A stretch of 64,000 nucleotides of DNA, taken from NCBI GenBank assembly GCA_001464955.1, contig LNEM01000025.1, forward strand, positions 1-64,000, in the 5' to 3' direction. This document shows, piece by piece, positions 18,269 through 27,292 of this stretch. The translations under genes were made by a program, and so were the position numbers. The notes beneath the pieces are model-generated. The model ran no database searches. It was not told the origin of the DNA and worked only from the letters and a program-made list of their open reading frames with translations. Every line of letters begins with the position of its first letter. Within the stretch, counting starts at the first letter, position 1. This DNA is from Rhizobiales bacterium Ga0077537 (GTDB taxonomy: Bacteria; Pseudomonadota; Alphaproteobacteria; Rhizobiales; Hyphomicrobiaceae).

Positions 18269-18809
18269 GCCCCACCCGCCACGAAATCTCAATGCCGAAA
18301 AAACAGTAGTCGAGCTCCGGAGTGACTGCAAACCCTTACGGTTCAACAAGGTTTCTCTCGAGGTGCAACGTCCCGCCGCTCAGTGTAATCCTACTCGGAT
18401 GGCGCGCTTCCCCACCGTGCAGCTTCGCGAGCCGCGTGGTGCCCTCACGGCGGTGCCGACCCGCGGCGGTCGAGCGCCGAGCGATTCGGCAGTGATGCCC
18501 GCCGGCAACGGCGGTGCCTCGATCGGAAGGCTGCTGTGGCCGCCTAGGAGCGAATCATGTGAAACCCTGTAGGAGCAAGAGTGAGCGTAGCGTCCGGTCC
18601 GTACCGGTGCATCGCGCTTGTTCCGATCTGCCGGCCTCTGATCGGCGGGTGAAAAGAGCAGTTGATACGCGTCGCGTAAGCCATTGAGTACGATCACATA
18701 AGCGTCCCGAAAGCACATCCGGATCGGCCTGCCTCGGTGAGAGGCAGCATGTATTGCGAGCGCGAGGGTCTTCCGCGTTGGCGAACGATTGCAAAGTGGG
18801 ACGTAGGGG
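18269..18809. other. Divergent regulatory region between acyltransferase and export lipoprotein
   Basis: About 540 bases with no supported gene lie between two divergently transcribed EPS operons, so promoters for both must be here. A T-run (CTGTTTTTTCGG on the minus strand) lies upstream of the acyltransferase. No operator or riboswitch was recognised. Confidence 0.4.
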
Positions 18810-20030
18810 ATGCGGCAAATCGTGAAGCGGCTTGGAATATCTCTGGTTGGTCTCGCACTGGCGGGTTGCACGAACCTGCCCGTAGCTGGGCCATCACACC
18901 GCGAGATCGAGGGCAGCGCGGTCGCCGGCGTCGTCATGGACCGCCGCACAGTGGTGCAGGATTACGTGCTGGTTGACATCAGCAACGATGTCTTGAGGGA
19001 GGTCCCTCGCGTCGGACCGGGAGCCTTCTTCCAGACATTTGGTGCCAAGCGCAATGTTTACCCGTCCTTTAAGGTCGGGGTCGGCGACTTGCTGACCGTT
19101 ACGATTTTCGAATCGGCCTCCGGCGGCTTGTTCACGCCCGGTGATGCGAGTTTGCGGCCCGGCAGCTTTGTCAACCTGCCAACTCAAGCGGTCAACCGGA
19201 GTGGGACCATTACCGTCCCGTACGCGGGGGAGGTCCGGGCATCTGGGCGGACCTTGATCGAGATACAAAAGGATATCGCGAAAAAGTTGTCCAACCGGGC
19301 GATCGAGCCGCAGGTCGTCGTGACCGCCAGCGAGCAGGTCGCGTCGTCCGTAACGATCATCGGCGAGACATCCAACAAGCTGGTCGTCCGAGGCGACGAG
19401 CGTGTCCTGGACGTCATTGCAAGATCGGGAGGTTCGCGTTTCCCGACCTACGAACTCTACGTCACGCTGGTCCGTGACGGGCGCAGTGCAACCGTCTACT
19501 TCCCCGTGCTCATCAGGGATCCGCGCGAGAATATCTACGTGGCGCCCGGCGACACGATCTATCTGTTCCGCCAGCCTCAGAAGTTCGTTGCCGTGGGGGC
19601 GCTCGGCGCCGGCGGTCAGACACAGGGCGTAACGGGGTTGTTCCTCTTCGAGGAAGAAACGCTGTCGCTGAATGAAGCCGTAGCGAAGGCCGGCGGCCTC
19701 GTCGACACCAGAGCGAACGCGCAAGTCTTCCTGTACCGCCACGAGTCGCGAGATGCTCTCATCCGGATGGGCGTCGATGTGAGCCGCTTCCCCGAGAAAG
19801 AACCCGTTCCTACAATCTACCGCGCGAACTTCCGCGATCCCTCGGTGTTCTTCTTCACGCAGCAGTTCCCGATGCGGCATCGCGATGCGATCTACGTGTC
19901 GAACTCCGACAGTGTCGAGCTTGAGAAGTTCCTCTTCCACACGCAGGCGATTTCCGGAACGATCTCCGGTGTGTCGGGTGATATTCTCTCCACTCGCAAC
20001 ACTTGGCGCGCCTTGGGAACCGGAAGGTAG
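18810..20030 (+). CDS. Polysaccharide export lipoprotein (Wza/OPX family)
   Basis: A 406-residue outer-membrane polysaccharide export protein. The signal ends in the lipobox ALAGC, placing lipidated Cys at residue 20. The Poly_export domain follows (FKVGVGDLLTVTIFE, SGTITVPYAGEVRASGRTLIEIQKDIAKKL), then two SLBB-type domains (KLVVRGDERVLDVIARSGG and ETLSLNEAVAKAGGLVD). It should form the outer-membrane channel working with the Wzz/kinase protein at 22617. ATG 18810 has GTAGGGG directly upstream. Confidence 0.93.
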   Translation: MRQIVKRLGISLVGLALAGCTNLPVAGPSHREIEGSAVAGVVMDRRTVVQDYVLVDISNDVLREVPRVGPGAFFQTFGAKRNVYPSFKVGVGDLLTVTIFESASGGLFTPGDASLRPGSFVNLPTQAVNRSGTITVPYAGEVRASGRTLIEIQKDIAKKLSNRAIEPQVVVTASEQVASSVTIIGETSNKLVVRGDERVLDVIARSGGSRFPTYELYVTLVRDGRSATVYFPVLIRDPRENIYVAPGDTIYLFRQPQKFVAVGALGAGGQTQGVTGLFLFEEETLSLNEAVAKAGGLVDTRANAQVFLYRHESRDALIRMGVDVSRFPEKEPVPTIYRANFRDPSVFFFTQQFPMRHRDAIYVSNSDSVELEKFLFHTQAISGTISGVSGDILSTRNTWRALGTGR

Positions 20031-20040
20031 ATCGGACCGC

Positions 20041-20075
20041 TGCGCGGGGTGACGGGGGGCGTCCTGCCCCGCGCA
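20041..20075. terminator. Stem-loop after the export gene
   Basis: A perfect 9-bp stem TGCGCGGGG / CCCCGCGCA with a 17-base loop lies 10 bases after the export lipoprotein stop. There is no T-run on either side, so it may stabilise the mRNA end or aid termination rather than act as a full intrinsic terminator. Confidence 0.4.
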
Positions 20076-20216
20076 ATCGTGGAGTTGTGGCCACTCGCAT
20101 TGGTTGCCGCCATGAGCCGGGCGAAAGATCGGGTTTGTAAACTACGGCTCGATCTTCATGGTACGAAACTTGGATACCTGTGCGAATAATTGCACCTCGG
20201 GAAATCATGGCGAGCG

Positions 20217-21209
20217 ATGCCGAGTCCTCAAGTAAGCGTCATTATTCCGACGTACAACCGTATTGCCCGCATCAAGCGCGTCGTCGAAGCGCTGGAGCGT
20301 CAGACTTATCCTCGTGAAGCCTTCGAGATCATCGTCGTTTCGGACGGATCGACGGACGGTACGGACGATTTTCTACGTTCGATTGCCGCCTTGGGGCGGC
20401 TGAAGCCTATTTTCCAGCCGAATGGTGGACCGGCAGTGGCCCGAAACACGGGCATCCGTGCCGCGATCGGGGATCTCATTGTTTTCATCGACGACGACGT
20501 CGTGCCGGCGCCCGGCTTCCTGAGGGCTCATGTCGAGATTCACGGGGCGGCAAGCCGAGAGGTCGCCGCTATCGGGCCTCTGCTGACGCCGAAGGACGTC
20601 AGGCTCTCTCCGTGGATCGAGTGGGAGCAGGCGATGCTCGAGAAGCAGTACGAGGCGATGGCCGAGGGGAAGTGGTGTCCTACGGCCCGGCAGTTCTACA
20701 CGGGCAACGCATCCATAAAACGGGAGCTACTCGTTGCGGTCGGCGGCTTCGACGAGAAGTTCCGCCGCGCCGAGGACGTCGAACTTGCCTACAGGCTGGC
20801 TGAACGCGGGATCGGGTTCATCTTCTCGTTGGAGCCGGCTGCCTACCATTATGCCGAGCGCAGCTTCGCCTCCTGGATGGCCACGGCCCGGGCTTACGGG
20901 CGCAATGATGCGATCTTCGCACGTGATCGTGGACAGGATTGGCTGATCCCCACCGTCCGGGAGGAGTTCCGCTTGCGCAAGCGCCCTCTTCGGATTTTCA
21001 TCACGGCCTGCCTCAAGAGCAAGCCCCTCGCGGGCCTGGGCTTGGCGAGCATGCGCGGCGTAGCAGCCGCCGCGGGGTGGAGCGGGCTCCGCAAGATCGC
21101 GGGTGCTGCCTACAGCGCGGTATTCGGGCTCGCCTACTACCAGGCATTTGTCGAAGAACTTGGGGAGCCTGATCTACTCTTCCGGCAGCCCTCACCGCGT
21201 CCGCTCTAG
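20217..21209 (+). CDS. Family 2 glycosyltransferase
   Basis: A 330-residue GT2 enzyme: VSVIIPTYNRIARIKRVV, VVSDGSTDGTDDF, GGPAVARNTGIRAA and DLIVFIDDDVVP (DXD metal motif), then GGFDEKFRRAEDVELAYRLAERG with the catalytic ED motif. The C-terminal 100 residues are hydrophobic and basic, suggesting membrane association. It probably extends the lipid-linked repeat unit. The track begins at a TTG (20190); ATG 20217 starts three residues before the first strand. It is convergent with the polymerase gene, with 15 bases between. Confidence 0.88.
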   Translation: MPSPQVSVIIPTYNRIARIKRVVEALERQTYPREAFEIIVVSDGSTDGTDDFLRSIAALGRLKPIFQPNGGPAVARNTGIRAAIGDLIVFIDDDVVPAPGFLRAHVEIHGAASREVAAIGPLLTPKDVRLSPWIEWEQAMLEKQYEAMAEGKWCPTARQFYTGNASIKRELLVAVGGFDEKFRRAEDVELAYRLAERGIGFIFSLEPAAYHYAERSFASWMATARAYGRNDAIFARDRGQDWLIPTVREEFRLRKRPLRIFITACLKSKPLAGLGLASMRGVAAAAGWSGLRKIAGAAYSAVFGLAYYQAFVEELGEPDLLFRQPSPRPL

Positions 21210-21224
21210 CGCCGCGGGGCTCGC

Positions 21225-22532
21225 TCAGGGTGGCGCCACGACAACCCTGTTGGCGGTCTGAAGTCCCATCAGCCCCACCCGCGATTGGGAGAACAGGTGT
21301 GGCTTGGTCAGTTGCGCGTCGGGGGGCAGCGGGGCGGCGAAGGCCGTCGTGCTGTGGCGCATGGCCTCCCCGGTGACCAGCAGGAACAGGACCCAAAGTG
21401 GATCGAAGTGGATGAACCAGATCGTCTCCATGAGGTTCATGATCAGGATGTAAATGAAAAGCGCCAGCAGCGCGAAAGCGCGGCGTGGATTGATGCGGCG
21501 CACGTGTTCGAGCGAATAGACCGCTGCAACGACAAACGCCAGGAAGATGGCGAGGCCCACGTAGCCGGTCTCGAGTCTCATGTCGAGATATCCGCTGTGG
21601 CTCGACGGCATATCTCGGACGAATCCCGGCGCGTTGTTGATCGGACTGAAGGGAACGAACCAGAACGAGCGGAAACCCCAACCGAACCAGGGCTTGAGCG
21701 CGGTTTGCGTTTCGATGAAGTCCCAGATGAAGATGCGGCCGGTGAATGTGGCATCACCGTAGACGCGGAAGGCGACACGGCTGGCCAGGTTGCTGATGAC
21801 GGCGGCGAGGCCGAAATAGGCGATCGGTATGGCCGCGAGGACGGCGGCCATCGGCAGCTTGAGCTTCCCGCTGCCGAAGAACACGATGGTGGCAATGAGC
21901 GGTGTGAGCAGCGCGAATCCCAAAGCCGTCTTCGAATTGCTGGCCACGACGAGCCATACGGACGCACCGATCATCGCGACCGACAACAAGCGCCGCTTGC
22001 CGGCCAGAAGTGAATAGAAGGCGACGAGGATTGCGCAGGACGCGCACATTCCAAGATACTGCTTATGCAGAAAGTAGCCCGAATGGCCGAGTTCGACGCC
22101 GGTCCACGCAAGCATCGGGGGCGTCGACAGAACGAAGCCGGAATTGATGATGATCGCGGCGGCAAAGCACCAGAAAATGCCAGCCATGACGTCGATCTTG
22201 GGATCCCTCACGGCAAAAGGAACGAGCATCACCGCTATCAGCATGACGGCCTGCAGCCACCGTTTGACAGTTTCTGGCGGGCTAAAGGCCCAAAGAATGC
22301 TGACCGCCGCGTAGCACAGGAATGCGATCAGCAGCAGTCCAGGCGCTCGTAAAAGCACGCTGAAATCCATGTGCTTGCGACAGAACAAGGCGAGCATCAA
22401 CGTCAGCGCGAACAGGGCCGGCCACACGACCTGCGTGTTGAGAGCGCCGGGTGCGATCCGGTCGGCGACGGGCTGGATGATCTGGACGTAGGCGAAAGCG
22501 ACGATCGGAATGAGGGAGAGAAGGTAGGTCAT
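21225..22532 (-). CDS. O-antigen ligase/Wzy-like polymerase
   Basis: About 435 residues with ten or more membrane segments and a Wzy_C/O-antigen ligase core: the large periplasmic loop before the late helices contains WFGWGFRSFWF and DMPSSHSGYLDMRLETGYVGLAIFLAFV, the conserved G-x-G...H-S/N...E-x-G pattern. Within a Wzx/Wza/Wzc locus the likely job is polymerisation of flipped repeat units. ATG 22532 (MTYLLSLIPIV) is preferred to the track start, whose extra 17 residues are hydrophilic and unlike a membrane N-terminus. Confidence 0.85.
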   Translation of the reverse strand: MTYLLSLIPIVAFAYVQIIQPVADRIAPGALNTQVVWPALFALTLMLALFCRKHMDFSVLLRAPGLLLIAFLCYAAVSILWAFSPPETVKRWLQAVMLIAVMLVPFAVRDPKIDVMAGIFWCFAAAIIINSGFVLSTPPMLAWTGVELGHSGYFLHKQYLGMCASCAILVAFYSLLAGKRRLLSVAMIGASVWLVVASNSKTALGFALLTPLIATIVFFGSGKLKLPMAAVLAAIPIAYFGLAAVISNLASRVAFRVYGDATFTGRIFIWDFIETQTALKPWFGWGFRSFWFVPFSPINNAPGFVRDMPSSHSGYLDMRLETGYVGLAIFLAFVVAAVYSLEHVRRINPRRAFALLALFIYILIMNLMETIWFIHFDPLWVLFLLVTGEAMRHSTTAFAAPLPPDAQLTKPHLFSQSRVGLMGLQTANRVVVAPP

Positions 22533-22616
22533 TCGAGCAGATCCACGATCGTCCGCAGGAAAGTGCCGGGCGACCGCTGCCATCGAAGACGCGGACGGCC
22601 GCCCATGATGCGCCCA

Positions 22617-24824
22617 TCATTGGAAGTAGGAATGGTAGTCCTTGCCCTTGTAGGCATCGATCGACTTGAGCGCTCCCTCGTCCGCCTTGTTGAGCACGAC
22701 GCAGAGGACGCGCTCCCAAAGGCCGGGTTGCTCCGAGAAGGTCTCGAGCACGAGTTGTTGGCTCGTCTTGCCCCACTCGACGACGTAAACGAAGCCGTCA
22801 CACAGTGGGTAGAGCATCCGGAAGTCGGTCAGCGGTGAAATCGGCGGAGCCTCGATGATGATCAGATCGTAGGAGCGCTTGGCTTCCTGGATCAGCTCCT
22901 CCATTTTTCTGGAGCCCAGCAACTGGGCCGCGTTCGGCAGTCTTGCGCCATAGGGGCATGGCAGAACGTGGACCCCGGAGCCGTCCATCCTGGTCACGTA
23001 CTCGCCGAGCTTCGCCGGCTGGTCGAGCGCCTCCTTCAAGCCGACCGTGGCGCCTGCCGCGACCGACCGCGTCAACGTCTGCTGGTGCAGGTCGGCGTCG
23101 ATCAGGAGTGTGCGCAGTTCGGCGTGCATGCCGACCTGATTGGCCAGGTTGGTCGCAATCGTCGTCTTGCCTTCCCCGGCAAGCGCTGAGATCACGCCGA
23201 CCACCTGCACCGGCCGCTCTCTGCGGCCTGAACTGATGAGAGTCCAGATCAGGCGGATGCCTTCGGCGAAGCGCGAGTACGGCATCTGCAGTGCGATATC
23301 GCCGAGTGGCGCCGCGCGGCTCCGCGATCGTCTGCGCACCTTTGGCAGGATGACCGGCATGAGGCCGAGCGAAGCTTTGACCTGCCGCGGCGAGCGAAAC
23401 ACGCCAATCGGCGATCCGCGTCCGAACAGCAGCGCTGCGCCGAACAGGAGGCCTAGCGACGTGCCGCTCGCCAGCACGAACAGCCGCTTTTTCGACGACT
23501 CCGTTCGCGTGGGCGGGGTGGCGCGCGAAAGAATTCGGGCGTCGGGGAGAACGAGCTGATCGTTGTCGAGCTTGTTGTCCTCGCTGACATGCTTGAGCAG
23601 TGAGCCATAGAGGGCCCGGAGCATCGCGGCCGAACTCTCGAGTTCCCGAGCCCGTGCAGTGACATCGCTATTGGTGGACTCCTGGCTCATCACGACGCTC
23701 GCCGCCGATCGCAACTCGTCGAATCGGGCCTTGGCAAACTTGAGCTCGACCGCAAAAGTGCTTGCAATGCGCCGGCGCTCGGCCGCCATGACCGCGGAGA
23801 TCTCGGCCAGTCGCTTCCGGATTTTACGTGAGGCTGCATGGGCGGTCCCGACGCGGCTCTCCATATCGAGAGCGCGGGTCTCGACCTCGATGTATTGCTC
23901 GCGCAGGCGACTGAGCAGCGAGTTGTCTGGAATATAGCTCGCCCAGCTATCGGTGCCGTCGTTGAGTTGGACGCCTTCCCAGCGGCCGCGCGCCTCCAGC
24001 ACGGCGAGCCGCGCACTCTCGATATGACTGCCCATCGAGTTGGTCTTGTCGCCCGTCGCGGGATTGGGGTCAGATGAAAGAATGTTGTTCGAGATCTTGT
24101 ACTCCAGCAGTTCCCGTTCCGCAGTTGCGGCCTGGGTTCGAAGCTCTGCCAGTCGGTCCTGCAACGCCCGGGCCGCAATGCGGGCAAGCGCTCGCTTGGA
24201 CTCGATCGTGTAATTGATGTAGCTCGCAGCGACCTCGTTGGCGATCAAGGCAGCTTTTGCCGGGTCCTTCGATTCGAACGAGACATTCATGACGGCCGGC
24301 TGGGCCTCCCAGGTCACGAACAGCCGCTCGAACATCGCCTTGTAGACGGCGGTCTCATTGGGTTGATCGTCGGTCGGTTTCGCGGCCTGTATGCCGAGCC
24401 CACTTGCGATCCCCCTGATCCCGGACCTCAATTTGCGAACCGGGCTATCGTCTTGCTGCCCCGGGGGGGCCACTCCGATCTCAGGGTCCTCCATCAGATT
24501 GAGCTTTTTGATGACGGGCAGAAGGACGGCCTCGGACGTGACGATATGAAGCTGCGCCCACGACTCGTCCCCGAGTGCTGGGCCATGCGTCACTTTGTTC
24601 GACTGCAGGTAGCGATTGCCGCTGCTCTCGAGAACGAGCCGTACGTTGGCCTTGTAGGATGGTGGCATGGACGCCAGCATGCCCGCGCCGGCCGCGGCTC
24701 CCAGGAGCAGGAACAGGCCCCATATGGGCCACCCGCGTCTGACGATCCCCAGAATGTCCAGAGGATCCGGCGGCGCCGGTGTGAATGACGGATCTGACGT
24801 CTTCGTGTGTCGGATGGGGTTACG
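22617..24824 (-). CDS. Fused chain-length determinant/tyrosine autokinase (Wzc/ExoP-like)
   Basis: About 735 residues. The N-terminal Wzz domain has TM1 near residue 35 (WGLFLLLGAAAGAGML), a long coiled-coil periplasmic region to about residue 430, and TM2 near LFVLASGTSLGLLFGAALLF. The cytoplasmic BY-kinase has Walker A SALAGEGKTTIATNLA, Walker A' LLIDADLHQQ and Walker B LIIIEAPPIS, and the tail YKGKDYHSYF holds three tyrosines for autophosphorylation. It controls chain length and export with the Wza protein. The Walker B residue that is usually Asp (DTPP) is Glu here. ATG 24824 is six codons inside the track start. Confidence 0.92.
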   Translation of the reverse strand, partial: RNPIRHTKTSDPSFTPAPPDPLDILGIVRRGWPIWGLFLLLGAAAGAGMLASMPPSYKANVRLVLESSGNRYLQSNKVTHGPALGDESWAQLHIVTSEAVLLPVIKKLNLMEDPEIGVAPPGQQDDSPVRKLRSGIRGIASGLGIQAAKPTDDQPNETAVYKAMFERLFVTWEAQPAVMNVSFESKDPAKAALIANEVAASYINYTIESKRALARIAARALQDRLAELRTQAATAERELLEYKISNNILSSDPNPATGDKTNSMGSHIESARLAVLEARGRWEGVQLNDGTDSWASYIPDNSLLSRLREQYIEVETRALDMESRVGTAHAASRKIRKRLAEISAVMAAERRRIASTFAVELKFAKARFDELRSAASVVMSQESTNSDVTARARELESSAAMLRALYGSLLKHVSEDNKLDNDQLVLPDARILSRATPPTRTESSKKRLFVLASGTSLGLLFGAALLFGRGSPIGVFRSPRQVKASLGLMPVILPKVRRRSRSRAAPLGDIALQMPYSRFAEGIRLIWTLISSGRRERPVQVVGVISALAGEGKTTIATNLANQVGMHAELRTLLIDADLHQQTLTRSVAAGATVGLKEALDQPAKLGEYVTRMDGSGVHVLPCPYGARLPNAAQLLGSRKMEELIQEAKRSYDLIIIEAPPISPLTDFRMLYPLCDGFVYVVEWGKTSQQLVLETFSEQPGLWERVLCVVLNKADEGALKSIDAYKGKDYHSYFQ

Positions 24825-25431
24825 CATCGCACTCAACACCACATTGCTGGAATCCTGCCGACCGGCGCGGATCCATGGGCCGTGACACTACCGCCATCAG
24901 GCGGCACACATACTGATCGCCAGACCTTCGAGCACATCCAGACATGATGGATGCGGTCAAATTCGGAACGCTGTCATATTCCAGAGCGCTTGAAGATAAG
25001 CTCGCATGGCCAAGACAATGCAAGAATACTTCCAACTACCCTAATTCGGCAACCATGACTTTGCCGAGCGGTCTCGGTGCGGAAACCTCGGCACCCATCG
25101 GTCCGCGGACCATTTCTGAAATCGGACCGGAACGTCCCAGCATCGGGAGGCGTTGGCGCCGGGACGCCGCATCGGGATACGGGCGAAAGAGGCTCCATCG
25201 AAGTTCACCAAGCCGAGAAACTGATCGCTGTCCCGGCTTGTTGTGCCGTGACGTCGCCGGGCCATTTCGATAGCTTGGCGGTGCGGCCGATGACGTAATG
25301 TCGGAGGCACAAGCTGCGAGCCCTCCAATCTAATGGAGTAAATTGGGAGATGTCCGCGCGCCAGTTTGACGGCGCGGAGACGAACCCGAGTGTGCAGCGG
25401 GACTTCCCCGGATACTGTAAGGTGATTGGTC
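24825..25431. other. 607-base divergent intergenic region
   Basis: No supported gene. It separates the minus-strand kinase gene from the plus-strand GT2 gene, so both promoters should lie here. Bases about 24950-25060 are AT-richer than their surroundings, a likely promoter zone for the kinase operon; no confident -35/-10 pair was found. Confidence 0.4.
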
Positions 25432-26634
25432 TTGCTGTACTCGAGTGCCCTGGGCGTGGTTCATGCTGGCTTTGTCTTTGCAGCAGCCGTGCTTCTCATT
25501 TTGACATTGGTGCTTGCGTTGGAGTTGGCCGCTACGGCCCTGTTGCCCGCGCGCGGAGCGTCTGGTTCGGAACGGCGTGCAAGCTCCTACGTCGTTGTGA
25601 TGCCGGCTCATAACGAAGCCGCTGTCATCAAAGGCACGCTGGCAGGCGTGCTCGCCGATCTCACCGAAAGCGGTCGGGTGCTGGTTGTGGCGGACAATTG
25701 CACGGACGCGACGGCCGCGATCGCGCGCGATTGCGGCGTTCAGGTGATCGAGCGTATCGACCCCGCCCGCCGCGGCAAGGGCTACGCGCTCGCGCATGCG
25801 GTCCGCTTTATGGGTGCCGATCCGCCGGCCGTAGTGATTGTCCTCGACGCCGATTGCCAGCCCGAACGAGGTAGCCTGGCTCTACTGGCAGCGACCGCCG
25901 AGCACCGGAATTGTCCAGTACAGGGGCGGTACGAGTTGATCGCGCCCGGCGAGAACGCGGGCACCCTGGCCCGCGTTGGAGCTTTCGCGTGGCGGATCAA
26001 GAACAGCTTGAGGCCGCAGGGACTAGCCGCCCTGGGCGCGCCGTGTCTCTTGATGGGAACCGGCATGGCCTTTCCCTGGCGCGTGCTCTCGCCGTCGCAT
26101 CTCGACACGGGGCATCTCGTCGAGGACATGGTTCTCGGCCTAGAACTCGCAGCCGAGGGCCAATACCCGGTGTTCTTTCCTCAGGCCTGCGTCCGCAGCG
26201 CGATCCCGCCGAGCGTCGAGGGCCAGAAGTCCCAACGGGCACGCTGGGAGACGGGGCATCTGCAAGTCATCCGGACCTGGGTGCCGCGCCTGATGGCGCG
26301 ATCTCTGGCGAAACGAGACTGGCGGCTGGCGCTGCTCGCGCTTCATACGGCGGTGCCACCGCTGGCGCTCCTGGTACTCTTGTTGGTGCTTGTGACGGCG
26401 GGAAGCACGATCGTTGCGCTGGCAGGTGGCCCCGCGTTCGCGCTTGCGACTGCTCTCGTGGCCGTCGCGGTTGCCGGTGGCGTCTTCTGCACCTATTGGC
26501 TGCGGTCTGGGCGTGATGTCTTGACGCCAGGCGAGTTGGTGCTGTTACCCGGTTACATTTTGTCGAAGGTGCCGCTCTACGTTCATGCCGCCGCCGGCAA
26601 GTCGCTCGAGTGGGTGCGCTCGAAGCGCGATTGA
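25432..26634 (+). CDS. Membrane-bound family 2 glycosyltransferase
   Basis: About 400 residues: an N-terminal membrane segment (FVFAAAVLLILTLVLALELAA), the GT2 domain VVVMPAHNEAAVIKGTLAGVL, VVADNCTDATAAIA, VIVLDADCQP (DXD), HLVEDMVLGLELA (the TED-like base) and QKSQRARWETGH (Q-x-x-R-W), then two or three C-terminal membrane segments. The Q-x-x-R-W signature marks processive or ceramide/cellulose-type GT2 enzymes. No ATG is suitably placed: TTG 25432 sits six bases after AAGGTGA and is preferred to the track's TTG 25426. Confidence 0.82.
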   Translation: MLYSSALGVVHAGFVFAAAVLLILTLVLALELAATALLPARGASGSERRASSYVVVMPAHNEAAVIKGTLAGVLADLTESGRVLVVADNCTDATAAIARDCGVQVIERIDPARRGKGYALAHAVRFMGADPPAVVIVLDADCQPERGSLALLAATAEHRNCPVQGRYELIAPGENAGTLARVGAFAWRIKNSLRPQGLAALGAPCLLMGTGMAFPWRVLSPSHLDTGHLVEDMVLGLELAAEGQYPVFFPQACVRSAIPPSVEGQKSQRARWETGHLQVIRTWVPRLMARSLAKRDWRLALLALHTAVPPLALLVLLLVLVTAGSTIVALAGGPAFALATALVAVAVAGGVFCTYWLRSGRDVLTPGELVLLPGYILSKVPLYVHAAAGKSLEWVRSKRD

Positions 26635-26646
26635 CGGATCGCAGCC

Positions 26647-27288
26647 ATGCCGTCGAGGGTATGGTTCGGTTGGCCGTTGGCAGGCACGCTCGTTTCCAAG
26701 CCTCACCGCGAAGATCAGGTCATGGCGCAACTGTTCGACTATCTCAGGCGACTGGCGACTGAGCCGGCACTGCTTTTCTACGGACTGAATGCGCAGCTGC
26801 GCATGAGGCCGAGGGCGCGTGTGCCGTTCTCTGTAAGACTGCGGGGCGGCATTCGCATTCGGGGACGCGGCGAGATCTTGCTCGGCGACCAACTCGTTCT
26901 CGTCGGGACGATCGTGCCGATCGAACTCATCGCTCACGAAGGAGCCCGGATCGAGATTGGCGAAAAGTGCTTCATCAATTATGGCGCGTCGATATCCGCG
27001 CACCAGCTGATCCGCATCGGAAAGCGGTGCAAGATCGGTCACTACGTCTTCATCATGGACAACGACCAGCACGACGTGATGGAACGCACGCGGACGCCGC
27101 CTTCGCGCCCGGTCGTCATCGAGGACGACGTCTGGATCGCGTCCCACGCAGTCATCCTGCCGGGCGTTCGCATCGGCCGCAACGCCGTCGTCGGTGCGGG
27201 CAGCATCGTGACCAAGGACGTTGCACCGTACACGATCGTCGCGGGGAACCCGGCGAGGCCCGTGCGTAGCCTTGAACCGCCAGCTTGA
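26647..27288 (+). CDS. Hexapeptide-repeat (LbH) acyltransferase
   Basis: A 213-residue left-handed beta-helix acetyltransferase, 12 bases after the GT2 gene and probably co-transcribed. Hexads run through IEIGEKCFINYGASISAHQLIRIGKRCKIGHYVFIMDNDQHD, and the C-terminal block VWIASHAVILPGVRIGRNAVVGAGSIVTKDV ends in AGNPARPV. The His in DNDQHD is the likely catalytic base. It is clearly related to the gene at 11748 (same NYG, D-x-H and PPSRPVV-E-D elements). A second ATG at 26722 could be the true start. The acceptor is presumably a sugar in the repeat unit. Confidence 0.84.
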   Translation: MPSRVWFGWPLAGTLVSKPHREDQVMAQLFDYLRRLATEPALLFYGLNAQLRMRPRARVPFSVRLRGGIRIRGRGEILLGDQLVLVGTIVPIELIAHEGARIEIGEKCFINYGASISAHQLIRIGKRCKIGHYVFIMDNDQHDVMERTRTPPSRPVVIEDDVWIASHAVILPGVRIGRNAVVGAGSIVTKDVAPYTIVAGNPARPVRSLEPPA

Positions 27289-27292
27289 GCCG

